A program made the position numbers and the translations under genes. A DNA stretch of 64,000 nucleotides, from NCBI RefSeq assembly GCF_009674625.1, contig NZ_WKJQ01000001.1, forward strand, positions 2,170,001 to 2,234,000, given 5' to 3'. This stretch comes from Haloferax marinum (lineage in GTDB: Archaea > Halobacteriota > Halobacteria > Halobacteriales > Haloferacaceae). The notes beneath the pieces are model-generated. The model did no database searches. It was given only the letters and a program-made list of their open reading frames with translations, and was not told the DNA's origin. Shown piece by piece: positions 26,179 to 36,800 of this stretch. The stretch's first letter is position 1; each line of letters opens with the position of its first letter.

Positions 26179-28436
26179 GCACCGAGTCTGTGCGGCGCGG
26201 TTCGGCGGCCGCGGACACCGACGCTCGCCACACCGTCGCCGGCGTCCCGGCGAATCTGTTGGCGATGGCCGCGACGCTCGTCCTCCTCGGCGCGTTCCTC
26301 TCGGTCCTCTACGACGTGACCGACATCGTCGGCCGGCGCGACCAGTTCCTCCTCGTCGCGGGCGGCGCGCTCGTTCTCGCCACTCTCGTCGGCGTGACGC
26401 TCCGGCCACGTGTCGCACTCGTGCTCACCGTGGCGCTCCTCGGCGGTGGGTTCGCGGCGTACTTCTTCTCGCTTCCGACGAGTCAACTCGCGTTGCTCTC
26501 TCCCGAGCGACTCCTCAGTGACTCGGTGGCGCTTCTCAGCGGTCTCTCGGCGCTCCGCCTCCTCTCGGCGGACGTGTGGGCACTCGCGGTGACGCCCGCG
26601 CCGACGTTCCTCGCGTGGTATCTCGCCGTTCGGGGTCGTATCGCACCTGCCGTCGCCGTCGCCGGGGTCGGTCTCGGACTGTTCGTCCTCACGGGCGACG
26701 CCGACGGCCCACTCACGCTCGTCGGCGTCGGCGCGGGGATGGCGGCGATTGGGTTCGACAGTATCGGTCGATTCGGCCGTGACGGTGGGCAACTGGACGT
26801 CTTGACGGTCGTCCTCGCGACGATGGTCGTCCTCTCTGCGACGGTCACGGTGCTTCCTGGCGCTGGTGGGTCGCCCATCATCCCGAGTAGTGGTGTCGCC
26901 GAACAACCGACTGTCGAGGCCAGTCTCGTGAGCGCGACCGACCGCATCTCCATCGTCGGGAGTATCAGTCTCTCCCCGGAGGTGCGATTCGAAATCGAGA
27001 GCACGTCGCCGTCGTACTGGCAAACTGCCTCGTTCGACCGCTACACCGGGTCGGGATGGGTCCGGACCGGAGACGAAGACCCGTACACGGGTGGGCGGTT
27101 GGCCGAACCGGAAGGCCCGGCACGAGTCGTCAGGCAGACGGTGACGCCGGCGACGCCCCTCGACGCCATGCCCAGCGCGTGGCGGCCAGTCGCCGTCAGC
27201 GGCGATGTCGCAAACGAGACGCTCGTGACACAACAGGGGAACATCAGGCCCTCGCGGACCATCGAGACGGGCGAGAACTTCACCGTGGTGAGTGCCGTCC
27301 CACAGTACACCCCCGCGTCGCTCCGTCGGACGGGGACCGACTACCCGGCCGACGTCCGCGAACGATATCTCGCACTGCCAGACAGCACTTCCGACCGCGT
27401 CCGTGAGCGGGCCGCAGAGATAACCGCAGACGCGGAGACGCCGTACGACAAGGCAGTCGCTATCGAGAACTGGCTGGAAGCGAACAAGGAGTACTCACTG
27501 CAGGTGTCGCGGCCGGAGGGTGACATCGCCGAGTCGTTCCTCTTCGAGATGGACGCGGGCTACTGTACCTACTACGCTTCGACGATGGTCGTCCTCTTGC
27601 GGTCCGAGGGCGTCCCCGCACGGTTCGTCACCGGATACACGACTGGCGAACCCGTCGGCGACGACCGATACGTCGTCCGCGGACTCGACTCGCACGCGTG
27701 GGTCGAAGTGTACTTCGAAGACACTGGCTGGGTCCGGTTCGACCCAACCCCTGCAGGCCCACGACAGGAGGCCGAGTCGTCGACGCTCGCAGACGCCCGA
27801 GACGACGGTCAAGGGGGCGTCGACACCAACGAGACGGCGGACGCTGCTGCGGCGGCCGCCAACGAGACAGAGACACCCTCCTCGACTGCAGAGGAAGAAC
27901 CGGAACCGAACGAGACGCAAACTGAGACGAACGTGACGCCACAAACCGGTCTCGGACCGGGGATTGCGGAACGACTCGGTAACGCGCCGTCAGCAGTGAA
28001 CGAATCTACCGGAGGTGGGGGACTCGTGCCGGAGTTACCGTCACGCGAGACGCTCTTCGTCGGCCTCGCAGCCGTCGTCGGCGTTGCCGCAGGCGTTCGC
28101 CGGACGAAACTGCCGGCACAACTTCGATGGGCGACCGTCGCGTTCTATCAACGACCGACAGACGACCCGAGACACGACGTGCGCCGCGCGTACGACCGTC
28201 TCGAACTCGTCCTCGAACGGGAGTACCGACCGCGACGGCCCGGTGAGACGGTCCGCCACTATCTCGACGCACTCTCTCGTGTCGGGGTCGACGAGCGCAC
28301 TCGCCGCGTCGCCGGCATCTACGAACGCGCGCAGTACGGCCACGGCGTCACTCGTGCGGACGCCGACGAAGTGATGGCCGTCGCCGACCGGGCGGTCAGG
28401 TCACGCCTTCCGGTCGTCAGACGCTGGTCGGACTGA
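26175..28436 (+). CDS. Transglutaminase-domain membrane protein (TgpA-like)
   Basis: The product has 753 residues. About residues 25-240 hold several membrane segments. A transglutaminase core follows, with catalytic Cys in MDAGYCTYYASTMVVLLRSE, and His and Asp in DSHAWVEVYFEDTGWVRFDP. A Glu/Thr/Asn-rich linker, one more membrane segment (TLFVGLAAVVGVAAG) and a C-terminal DUF4129-like domain (VRHYLDALSRVGVD) end it. This is the layout of bacterial TgpA-like proteins. It is the last of the overlapping MoxR-DUF58 operon and probably acts outside the cell membrane, possibly on cell-surface proteins. Confidence 0.9.
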   Translation: MSTESVRRGSAAADTDARHTVAGVPANLLAMAATLVLLGAFLSVLYDVTDIVGRRDQFLLVAGGALVLATLVGVTLRPRVALVLTVALLGGGFAAYFFSLPTSQLALLSPERLLSDSVALLSGLSALRLLSADVWALAVTPAPTFLAWYLAVRGRIAPAVAVAGVGLGLFVLTGDADGPLTLVGVGAGMAAIGFDSIGRFGRDGGQLDVLTVVLATMVVLSATVTVLPGAGGSPIIPSSGVAEQPTVEASLVSATDRISIVGSISLSPEVRFEIESTSPSYWQTASFDRYTGSGWVRTGDEDPYTGGRLAEPEGPARVVRQTVTPATPLDAMPSAWRPVAVSGDVANETLVTQQGNIRPSRTIETGENFTVVSAVPQYTPASLRRTGTDYPADVRERYLALPDSTSDRVRERAAEITADAETPYDKAVAIENWLEANKEYSLQVSRPEGDIAESFLFEMDAGYCTYYASTMVVLLRSEGVPARFVTGYTTGEPVGDDRYVVRGLDSHAWVEVYFEDTGWVRFDPTPAGPRQEAESSTLADARDDGQGGVDTNETADAAAAAANETETPSSTAEEEPEPNETQTETNVTPQTGLGPGIAERLGNAPSAVNESTGGGGLVPELPSRETLFVGLAAVVGVAAGVRRTKLPAQLRWATVAFYQRPTDDPRHDVRRAYDRLELVLEREYRPRRPGETVRHYLDALSRVGVDERTRRVAGIYERAQYGHGVTRADADEVMAVADRAVRSRLPVVRRWSD

Positions 28437-28476
28437 ACCGCTTTACTTTTTCAGTGTGCGCTCACACAAGTGACCA

Positions 28477-29685
28477 ATGGCGACGAGAGACGCCGTCCCC
28501 GCACTACTATGCATCCTGCTGTGTGTGCTTGCCGTGGTCACTCCAGCCGCGGCCGCACAAGATGGGTCTGCCGCCGGTCCCGGCGTCGACCCACTCGTTC
28601 AACAGGGTGTCGAACCGGATAGCACTCGCATCGTCGTCGACGTCGAGTCCGATGGCTCCGCCCGGTGGGAGATTCAGTATTGGACCCGACTCGACGACGA
28701 AAACACGACCGAGGCATTCCAATCGCTTCGCGACGACGTTCGAGCGAACCCAGACGACTACACGTCGGCGTTCGAGAGCAGAATCGCCGATACGGTGTCG
28801 GCCGCCGAGAACTCCACTGGCCGCGAGATGGCAGCGACGAACGTCTCTGTCTCGGCCGAGTCACGCTCACTGCCGGATAGTTTCGGCGTCGTCACCTACT
28901 CGTTCGAGTGGTCGAACTTCGCGGCCGTCGACGGCGACAGACTCGTCGTCGGCGACGCAATCGAGGGCTTCTTCCTCGATTCGAACTCCCGGCTCATCCT
29001 CTCGTGGCCCGAGGAGTACGGGACCGTGACCGTCGAACCCACCGCCGACGAGACGCGTGAGAACACCGTCATCTGGCGTGGGTCCGAGACGGAGTTCGTC
29101 TCGGGTGAACCTCGCGTCGTCGTCGAAGTCGGCGCGGGCGGTGGCGGAACCGCGGCAACTGCGACCACAGACGACGCCGGCGACACGCCGTCGTCCGGCG
29201 ACGACCCGTTCCCCACGACGACTGCGCTCGCAGTACTCGCCGTCTTAGCGGTCATGCTCGTCGGCGGTGTCTTCTACCTCCGGTCGCGCGGCGTCATCGG
29301 CGACGAAGACGACGGCTACGAGGTCGTCTCCGAATCGACGGGAAGCGCTGTCGAGACGACTCCGGAAGACGTCGAATCCGGTACTGAAGTCGCTGAACCG
29401 TCCCCGGACGAAGACACGACAGAGACTGAGACCGACGACGACGAGGCTGCCGAAGACGTGCCACCCGAACTCCTCAGCAACGAAGAGCGCGTCCTGCGTC
29501 TCATCGAGTCTCGCGGCGGCCGAATCAAACAGCAAGAGGTCGCCGGTGCGCTCGACTGGACCGACGCGAAGACGAGCAAGGTGGTCCGTGGCATGCGCGA
29601 CGAAGGTGTCATCGAAGGCTTCCGACTCGGCCGTGAGAACGTCCTCCGTCTCCCGGAAGAAGACGACGAGTCCGAAGACGTATAA
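28477..29685 (+). CDS. Secreted-domain membrane protein with C-terminal HTH
   Basis: The product has 402 residues. A signal peptide (LCILLCVLAVVTPAAAAQDG) is followed by an extracytoplasmic domain of about 220 residues (VDVESDGSARWEIQYWTRLD). A membrane segment follows (TTALAVLAVLAVMLVGGVFY), then an acidic linker and a C-terminal winged helix (about residues 325-395, LSNEERVLRLIESRGGRIKQ). This is a membrane-tethered regulator sensing outside conditions. It lies 40 bp after the transglutaminase gene and may belong to the same operon. It resembles the HTH in the 14322 protein. Confidence 0.85.
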   Translation: MATRDAVPALLCILLCVLAVVTPAAAAQDGSAAGPGVDPLVQQGVEPDSTRIVVDVESDGSARWEIQYWTRLDDENTTEAFQSLRDDVRANPDDYTSAFESRIADTVSAAENSTGREMAATNVSVSAESRSLPDSFGVVTYSFEWSNFAAVDGDRLVVGDAIEGFFLDSNSRLILSWPEEYGTVTVEPTADETRENTVIWRGSETEFVSGEPRVVVEVGAGGGGTAATATTDDAGDTPSSGDDPFPTTTALAVLAVLAVMLVGGVFYLRSRGVIGDEDDGYEVVSESTGSAVETTPEDVESGTEVAEPSPDEDTTETETDDDEAAEDVPPELLSNEERVLRLIESRGGRIKQQEVAGALDWTDAKTSKVVRGMRDEGVIEGFRLGRENVLRLPEEDDESEDV

Positions 29686-29832
29686 ATATCTTACGACCGT
29701 TTACGTCGTTCAATGGGTCGTAATCGGCAGACTGCGGCGCATTCGTTCGAGGGAGAGAACTGCCGTTGAATCGAGTTGATTCGCGGGGACGACCGCCCGT
29801 TTATATCCGAACATAGGCAGTAGAGGTACGTA

Positions 29833-30696
29833 ATGAGTCGACGAATTGCCGTGCTCGCCGTCGTCGCGACCGTCCTCCTGGCGACGTTCGGCGCACCGCT
29901 CGCACTTGCCTCTCCAACTAGCCCGGTCGCCCCGGCCTTCGTAGACGGCGATGGCCACGTTCCCGCCGCAGATAACGACACTGCTGCAAACTCGACTGCG
30001 AACGCCACGCCGCCGGGTCAGAAACTCGCCGGCGTCATCGGAGTTCAGGGCTCCGAGACCGACGGTGAACTCGAACGCCGAACGTTCGAGACACGGTTCC
30101 AAAAGGCGAACTCGAACGCCTCCAAGGCGGCAGTCGTCGCTGGACAGGTCGAAACCGTCCGTGACCGACTCACCGAACTCGAACAGCAGAGAGACCAACT
30201 CCAAGCAGCACGCGAAAACGGCTCTCTCTCCGAGGGTGCCTACCGTGTGAAGATGACGCGGACCGTCGCCAATATCGAGCGCACGAAGTCCATGCTGAAC
30301 CGGACTGCGGACGCCGCTTCGTCCGTCCCTGCCGAGGACCTCCGCGCCAACGGTGTCGAGACGGCCGAACTCGACAGGCTTCGTGAGTCTGCAAACGAAC
30401 TCGCCGGCCCAGACGTCGCGGCAATCGCACGTGACCTCGCCGGTGAGAACCCCGGAAAAGGACTGGAGAAAGCGACGAACCGTCGGTCGGACAACGAGAC
30501 GTCCGAATCGGAACGCAACGGTGGGTCCAACTCGCCGTCCGATAACCAGTCCGAAAACGGGAGTGAGGGCCGCTCTGGGTCGAACGGCGCAGACAGTGCC
30601 AACACCGGTTCAGACAGTCCATCCGGTGACGACAACGCGAGCGAGAAGCGAGCCAACGAGCTCGTCGCGTTCCTCTTCGCTCTCGGCACCTGGTGA
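29833..30696 (+). CDS. Secreted coiled-coil protein (DUF7096-like)
   Basis: The product has 287 residues. A signal peptide (MSRRIAVLAVVATVLLATFG) is followed by an Asn/Thr-rich stretch with N-glycosylation sequons (NST, NAT). A coiled coil spans about residues 105-160, including VRDRLTELEQQRDQLQAARE. The tail is a Ser/Asn/Asp-rich low-complexity region ending LVAFLFALGTW, perhaps a short membrane anchor. The family is only haloarchaeal as far as I know. It sits after the membrane HTH protein and may be one of its targets; that is speculation. Confidence 0.78.
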   Translation: MSRRIAVLAVVATVLLATFGAPLALASPTSPVAPAFVDGDGHVPAADNDTAANSTANATPPGQKLAGVIGVQGSETDGELERRTFETRFQKANSNASKAAVVAGQVETVRDRLTELEQQRDQLQAARENGSLSEGAYRVKMTRTVANIERTKSMLNRTADAASSVPAEDLRANGVETAELDRLRESANELAGPDVAAIARDLAGENPGKGLEKATNRRSDNETSESERNGGSNSPSDNQSENGSEGRSGSNGADSANTGSDSPSGDDNASEKRANELVAFLFALGTW

Positions 30697-30848
30697 ACTG
30701 ACCGTCCGCAGGTCGAAACTGCGACTGTCTCTGCCTCTGCCTCTCCGTTCGAGTTCGACTGCCGAGCGACGAGTCTGCTGAGTACCCCCCCAACTTGGGT
30801 CGGCTGTGTCCCGAAGTCCCGATACTGTTTAATATCCCCATCCTGTAG

Positions 30849-31154
<306 letters not shown>

Positions 31155-31264
31155 CCGCCCTCTGACTTAGCCCGGCGTCGAGTACTTTTTGGGAACGAAA
31201 CCCTCTGTGAGCGACTGCGTCAGGTTCTGTGCGTCAGGTTCTGCGACTGCGGTACCAGTACCAG

Positions 31265-31591
31265 CTACTCCTCGAGGTCGCTCTCGACCGGACCGTCCCA
31301 CGCGTTCATCCCACCGACCATACTCTCGATTCGTGCGTCTTTGGTCCCTTCGTACGACGAGAGGAGACGAACCGCCTGAATACTCGCTTCTCCGCGTGGA
31401 CAGACGGTGACGATGTGTGCTGCACCGCTGATTCGACCGAGGTGCGAGACGAGGTCGTTCAGTGGGACGTTTATGCTGCCGGGGATGTGTCCGATAGTGA
31501 ACTCTGCTTCCGTACTCACGTCGACGACGAGCGGTGGGTCCTCGTCGTCGAGCAGTGTTTCGACCTCTGCGGGGGTGATTTCACGGACCAT
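31265..31591 (-). CDS. Rhodanese-like domain protein
   Basis: The product has 108 residues, one rhodanese domain. Recognisable parts are DEDPPLVVDVSTEAEFTIGH, IPGSINVPLNDLV, and the active-site loop VTVCPRGEASIQAVRLL with Cys between VTV and PRGE. These proteins carry sulfur or act as sulfurtransferase modules. It is last in a run of same-strand genes with a 3-bp gap to the NUDIX gene, so it is cotranscribed with NUDIX-DUF5809-DUF5810. Confidence 0.9.
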   Translation of the reverse strand: MVREITPAEVETLLDDEDPPLVVDVSTEAEFTIGHIPGSINVPLNDLVSHLGRISGAAHIVTVCPRGEASIQAVRLLSSYEGTKDARIESMVGGMNAWDGPVESDLEE

Positions 31592-31594
31592 CGG

Positions 31595-32158
31595 CTACAG
31601 TACTCCTTCGTTGCGCGCGAGAAGAACTCCTTCGACGGTGGCGTCGTTCGTCGGCGGTTCGACCGCCCGGTCGATGGCCTCCTCGACGGGGAGCGCACGG
31701 ACCGAGAGGAACTCGTTGTCGTCTAACTTGCGTTCGACCGGAGTCAGTCCTTCCGCGAAGACGAAGCCACGTCGGTGTCGCAGCAGTCCGGTCGTACACC
31801 AGACGTCGCCGAGCAGTGACACCGAACTCGCCTCGAAGCCTGTCTCTTCGCGGAGTTCGCGTGTCGCGGCGTCCGTGAACGACTCACCACGCTCGACGAT
31901 GCCAGCAGGGAGTTCGAGTTGCGTCTGCCGGATGTTCGGCCGGTACTGTTCGACGAAGACGACGTGGTCGTCGGTGACGGCGACGACGACGACTGCCGAC
32001 GCGAGTTCGGCCCAGTAGTACCGCTTCGTCGACCCGTCGGGTTGTTCGACGAGGTCGTACCCACCGGTGAACCATCCCGTCTCGTACTCGATTTCGGTTT
32101 CGAGGACTGGCCACTCTGGGTCGGGAAGACGCTCGTGTCTTCGTCCGTCGTCGACCAT
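31595..32158 (-). CDS. NUDIX hydrolase (ADP-ribose pyrophosphatase type)
   Basis: The product has 187 residues. The Nudix box is complete: GIVERGESFTDAATRELREE followed by TGFEAS, matching Gx5Ex7REUxEExGU. An N-terminal strand-rich part (WPVLETEIEYETGWFTGGYD) and VVFVEQYRPNIRQTQLELPA are typical of ADP-ribose pyrophosphatase-like enzymes. Substrate unproven. It overlaps the upstream DUF5809 gene by one base (shared 32158) and is followed by the rhodanese gene after 3 bp. Confidence 0.92.
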   Translation of the reverse strand: MVDDGRRHERLPDPEWPVLETEIEYETGWFTGGYDLVEQPDGSTKRYYWAELASAVVVVAVTDDHVVFVEQYRPNIRQTQLELPAGIVERGESFTDAATRELREETGFEASSVSLLGDVWCTTGLLRHRRGFVFAEGLTPVERKLDDNEFLSVRALPVEEAIDRAVEPPTNDATVEGVLLARNEGVL

Positions 32159-32676
32159 CAGTCGTCGCCTCCGCCGTCTGCGTCAGTAGATTCGTCACCT
32201 GCGGCTGTGCTGGTCGTCTCGTCACCTGCGTCTGCGCCGGTCGGCGCGTCTTCGTCTCCGAGAATCGCGTCGCGGTAGACCCGGCCGAACGCGTTGCGGC
32301 GGAGGGTGCTGATTGCGGCGTCGCGTTCGTTTTGGAACGTGGTGGCGAGGACCGTCTCGGCGAACGGAATCGGATGCCACGCGACGCGCTCGACGTCGGG
32401 GTTGCCCAGTTCGACCACCTCGTACTCCGGGTGGTCTTCACACCAGGTGTCGAACTCGGTGCGGGACCCGACGGTCACGGTCAACGACTCGGCAAACAGC
32501 GCGTTCCGGACGGTTTCGACGACGTCACCAGTCACGCGTTCGCGATACTCCTCGCGGTCGAACTCCATCGCTTTGGCCGTCTCTCTGACGACTACTTGCG
32601 CCGTCGGGCCGAAACGGTCGAACGCGTCTTCGGCCGCGGCGAGCGTCGCAGGAGAAATCGTCCCGTGGGTTTCCAT
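32158..32676 (-). CDS. Haloarchaeal DUF5809 family protein
   Basis: The product has 172 residues. It starts METHGTISPATLAAAEDAFD and has a conserved core (GPTAQVVVRETAKAMEFDRE, VERVAWHPIPFAETVLATTF). The C-terminal 40 residues are an acidic low-complexity tail (TSTAAGDESTDADGGGDD). I recognise the family only as haloarchaeal and of unknown function. It lies between DUF5810 and NUDIX genes, one-base overlap with the latter, 24-bp gap to the former. Confidence 0.87.
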   Translation of the reverse strand: METHGTISPATLAAAEDAFDRFGPTAQVVVRETAKAMEFDREEYRERVTGDVVETVRNALFAESLTVTVGSRTEFDTWCEDHPEYEVVELGNPDVERVAWHPIPFAETVLATTFQNERDAAISTLRRNAFGRVYRDAILGDEDAPTGADAGDETTSTAAGDESTDADGGGDD

Positions 32677-32700
32677 CGCCCGCCGATTCGAGGCCTAGGC

Positions 32701-33129
32701 TTACGACTCTTTCTCGTCGGCGTCGTCGGCCGGTTCTTTGGCTTCGGATTCGTCCGTGTCGCCCTCCTCGCTTTCGTACATCTCTCGCGTGAGGTCTCTC
32801 GCTTCTTCGAAGACGCGTGCGGCGTCACCAGAGAGCGATTGTGACCCACTTTGTCCACCGAACTGGTGCTGCTCGTGGTCGTGGTCGTGGCCGTGACCGT
32901 GTGTACGGTCCACCGTATCTTCGAACACCTCGTCGAATTCGCGTTCCACCGCGAGTTCAGCGAGGATCGGTCCGAGTCCGTCGGCGTTCATCGTGTCCCA
33001 GTCGGGTGCGTGTTCGTCGAGCCACGTCTCGTGGGCGTCGCTGTGGACGATGGCTTGGAGCGCCATGTGGTTCGCGAGATGTGTCTCGTCACGTTGTGGT
33101 GCGTCACAGACCGGACAGGCGTATCCCAT
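32701..33129 (-). CDS. Haloarchaeal DUF5810 family protein, zinc-finger-like
   Basis: The product has 142 residues from the ATG at 33129 (MGYACPVCDAPQRDETHLAN). CPVC followed by HLANHMALQAIVHSDAH gives a C2H2-like zinc site. A His/Asp stretch (HGHGHDHDHEQHQF) and an acidic tail complete it. The longer open frame upstream to 33345 includes a Pro run and is not protein-like. It is the first gene of the DUF5810-DUF5809-NUDIX-rhodanese operon. The function is unknown; the His run may bind metal. Confidence 0.85.
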   Translation of the reverse strand: MGYACPVCDAPQRDETHLANHMALQAIVHSDAHETWLDEHAPDWDTMNADGLGPILAELAVEREFDEVFEDTVDRTHGHGHDHDHEQHQFGGQSGSQSLSGDAARVFEEARDLTREMYESEEGDTDESEAKEPADDADEKES

Positions 33130-33308
33130 ACGCTCCGATAGCGCGTGAGTGTACCAAAATGCGTCGCAGTCGACTAGAAGGGGAATGGTGTGGCCGCGGT
33201 GTTCGCACATGGTGGTGGGGGAGGCGAACTGCCGACGAGCGGCCACTTCCGCTTCGTGTGGTGATGGTGGTGGTGGTGGTGGTGTGGTGAGATTGACTCT
33301 CGAAGTCG

Positions 33309-33659
33309 TCACGCAGACTTCACGATGACCGTCCCGTCGGCCCAAACGGTCAGATCGCAGGCAGCGTACCTGAACCGGACAGTAGCGTGTGGTGGGCGCA
33401 TCGACCCACGCTCTGAGTCTTCGCCCGCGGCCGTTGCCCGGGCCGGCTGAGCGAAGAGTCGATCGAGCGCCTCTGGGTTGATGACATCCGACAATGGTGG
33501 AAGGTCGATTGCGTCAACAGCTTTCAACTGGGAGACCGCAGTGACGATAGTCACGGCGAGTGTGTCCCGTCCACCCCAGTTGTGTCGAGCGACGACCTCT
33601 TTGGTCGTGCCAGTGTTCCATCCAACGGTGTTGCCCTCAGACACGCGAGTTTCGTCCAT
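33309..33659 (-). CDS. HalOD1 output-domain protein
   Basis: The product has 116 residues. It matches the haloarchaeal HalOD1 output domain: DTLAVTIVTAVSQLKAVDAI, LPPLSDVINPEALDRLF, and the C-terminal ATVRFRYAACDLTVWADGTV. HalOD1 domains are usually linked to signal systems; this one stands alone. The gene lies between the DUF5810 operon and the 1080-residue regulator. A 16-bp perfect palindrome sits 98 nt upstream of the start codon. Confidence 0.87.
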   Translation of the reverse strand: MDETRVSEGNTVGWNTGTTKEVVARHNWGGRDTLAVTIVTAVSQLKAVDAIDLPPLSDVINPEALDRLFAQPARATAAGEDSERGSMRPPHATVRFRYAACDLTVWADGTVIVKSA

Positions 33660-33756
33660 GGTTCGGTTCGCGTCGGCGTCTTGCCGACAAGGTCACAAAC
33701 AACGGTGTGTGATATATGACTCGTTGCTACGTGCCTAGTAGTGTGAGTAGTGTCCT

Positions 33757-33772
33757 CTCTAGGTACCTAGAG
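33757..33772. promoter_or_regulatory. 16-bp perfect palindrome upstream of HalOD1 gene
   Basis: CTCTAGGTACCTAGAG is a perfect palindrome. It lies in the 171-bp gap between the HalOD1 start (33659) and the regulator stop (33831), both on the minus strand. It could be an operator or a terminator of the regulator; no T-run follows it. A TATATATC-like box lies about 50 nt closer to the HalOD1 start. Confidence 0.5.
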
Positions 33773-33830
33773 GATTTACTGAGACGCAGTTGGTATTAGA
33801 ACAATATCTGGGATGTAATCGGTATCCCGG

Positions 33831-36800
33831 TCAGTCGAAGACGCTCTCGACGAGTTTTCGTTCCGCGGCGCGGAGGTGGTACTGGTACGTCGGCGCACTG
33901 ATATCGAACGTCCCCGCGAGTGCTTCTGCAGTACTGCGTCGGGGCCACTCGAAGAATCCGGCGAAGTAGGCTGCTCGAATCGCCTCGTACTGACGGTCTG
34001 TCCACGCGTCGCGCATCTTCCACTGGAACGTCTTCGGAGCCTCTGCCCCGTCTGTGAGTGTCCGACGTGAGAGGAGATTCGTCCCTGGGTAGTCCGAATC
34101 GAGTGTATCGACGAACGAGCGGACCCGGACTCGCTCTGGGACGTCGACGGTGAGTGTGGTTTGGTCTCCCACCGAGTGGAGTTCGCGGAGTACTCCTTCG
34201 GAGGCGTACAGCGTCTCGAACAGTGACTCACGCGGGAGGCGGAGCTCGAAGAGGTTCCCCGACTCGTCTTCCGAGAGCAGTCGGGCACCCGTCGCAACGT
34301 CGCACCCAGCCTCGAGGACGGCGTCGGGTTCCGCGTCGGTGATGATGAACGCGATGACCGACCCATCAGACTTGGGAATGACGCCGGTGAGTTCGACGCT
34401 GTGGTCGACAGAGCGTGCCAGACGCGCCAGTGAGAGTCGGTCGTCACCGAGTTGAACCTGTATCCGTGTTTTCCGCTCTGTCAGCATCGCACCTGCGCGC
34501 TTCGTGGTCGCGAGCGCGTAGCCGACTGTATCACCTAACTCGGAGATGAGTCCGCCCTCGTCCGCCAACACAGTCGCATTCGCCACGTGGACCACGAACA
34601 GCGCTTCGACCCGGTTGTCCGCAACTGCAGGGATGACCGCAATCGACCGGAACCCGTAGGTGAGTGCGTCACCCCGGTGGTCTGCCCACGCCGGGTCGTT
34701 GAGAACGTCTTCGACCACCTGCATCGATTGCGACGCAATCGCGGCTTCGAGGAGTGACGACATCGGTTCGGACCCTGCCACCTCACCGATTCTGTCGATG
34801 TAGGCGGGGTCAGCGCCGTGAACCTCACCGGGTGTCGGGGAGAACCCACCGTCGAACTCGTCGGGGTCGACGTGCCAGACGACCGAGTACGGGTCGGACT
34901 CGGCGAGCAGTTTGCCAACCGCAGAGAGGGCGTCGCTGTGTGTCGGCGCTCGGATGAGCGACTTGTTGATGCTCCGGATGGTCTTGTTCACCTCGTCGAG
35001 TCTCGTGAGCACTTCGTTCTGCTCTGCGAGGCGGCGGTCACGTTCGCGCAACTCGGACTCTGCGTCGATTCGTTCGAGCAACTCTTCGACGGTGGCGACG
35101 AGCAGGTTCACGAGTTTGACGTCCACCTCGGTCGGTGCGACGGTCCCTGGGTGACCGGTGACGAGGACGCCGTACCGACCAATCGGTGCGGCGATGACTC
35201 GCTCGACACCCTTGACGAGACCACCGTCTGGAGCGATTTCGACGACGGAGACTTCACCAGAGACGAACGCGTCCCAGACGCCGCCTTCGGTTAGCCCGTT
35301 TGCGATTGGTTTGTCTCCGAGGCCCGTCCCTGCTTCACCGACTCGCGTGAGTGCCGTCTGGGACTCGTCGAAGACGAACAGTTCGGTTCGCGCGTCTCCG
35401 AGGACTTCGTCACAGGCAGCGACAGCGTCGGCAAAGACGGTCTCGCGGTCTGTGGCGCTCATCATCTCGCGCGTCCGTTTGTGGAGTATCGCCAACAACC
35501 GTTCGTACCGGTGTCGTTGCGTCACGTCGCGGAGGACGCCGACAGACCCGATTTCTTCGTCGCCGATGACAAGCGGTGTTCGGTGGTTCTCGACGCGGAC
35601 CGTCTCGTCCCCGGAGACGTTGAGCTCGAACTCGACGGTTTGACTCCCCGTCGCCGCGAACGCGTCGCCGCTGTCTGTCGCTCCCAGACTATCGACGAGG
35701 AGACTCGCTGACGACCCGAGTACCGCGTCACGTTCGAGTCCGGTGAGTCGCTCGAACGCCGGGTTGACCGCAGTGAACCGTCCTTCCGTGTCCAGTGCGT
35801 AGACGGCGTCGGCCACTCCTTTGAGCATCAGGCCGTACTGTTCGATTTCTGTCTCCCGTTCGTGTCGTTCTGTGATGTCGGTGAAGTAGACCGAAAGCCC
35901 GGTCTCCGAGGGGTACGCCTTGATGTTGTACCACGTCTCGCTGTTCTCGGAGAACGCTTCGAACTCTTTGGTCTCCTGTGTCTGCATCGCTTCTGTGAAC
36001 TCCTGCCGGAATCCACCCGAATCGGGCGTGAGGTCCCACATCTTGCGGCCGAACAGGTCTCCCGCAGGTTCGCGGAGGAGGCGTTCTGCCTCTGCGTTGA
36101 CGTAGGTGAGACTCCAGTCGGTATCGAACGCGACGACCGCTTCGTCGATTCGCCCCAACACTTCAGAGAGTGCGTTTTTGAGTTGGTTGCGCTCGGCCGC
36201 CGCGCCGATGACGGCCGCGACGTTTTCGAGGAAGAGGACGTCTTCTGCGACGAACTGACCGGGTTCGAACGCTTGGGCACCGATGACCCCCCATCGACTT
36301 GCATCGCCTCCCACAGAGGTGCTAATTCCGCTTCGGAACCCCGTTGAATCGAACTCCTTGGAGTGGTCGAACCGGTCGTCGTCGTCGAAGTCGTCGACGA
36401 CGATAGAGTGACCCCGTTGGTACGACTGCGCCGCCTGCGTGTTCTCACTGGCAGTGACGTGCCGGTTGACGTGTTTCGACGCCCACCCGGTTCCGGCGGC
36501 GACGCGGAACGTCTCGGGTTCGTCGAGTCGTTCGAGAATCGAGACGGAGTCGGCTTCGAGAACGCCGCTGACGCGCTCGACCGCGAGTTGGAGTACGTCG
36601 TCGAGATTGGCCGTCGTCAGTGCACGCGTCCCCAGTTCAGAGACGACGCGCTGCTGTTCTAAACGGGCGCGATTCGACTGTTCGACGTAACTGTCTTCGA
36701 TGGCTTTCTGGACACGAAACGCGAGCCACGAGAACGCTTCGCCGTCGAGCTCGCGGATACAGTAATCGGTCGCTCCTGCGTTCACGGAATCTCGAACGAA

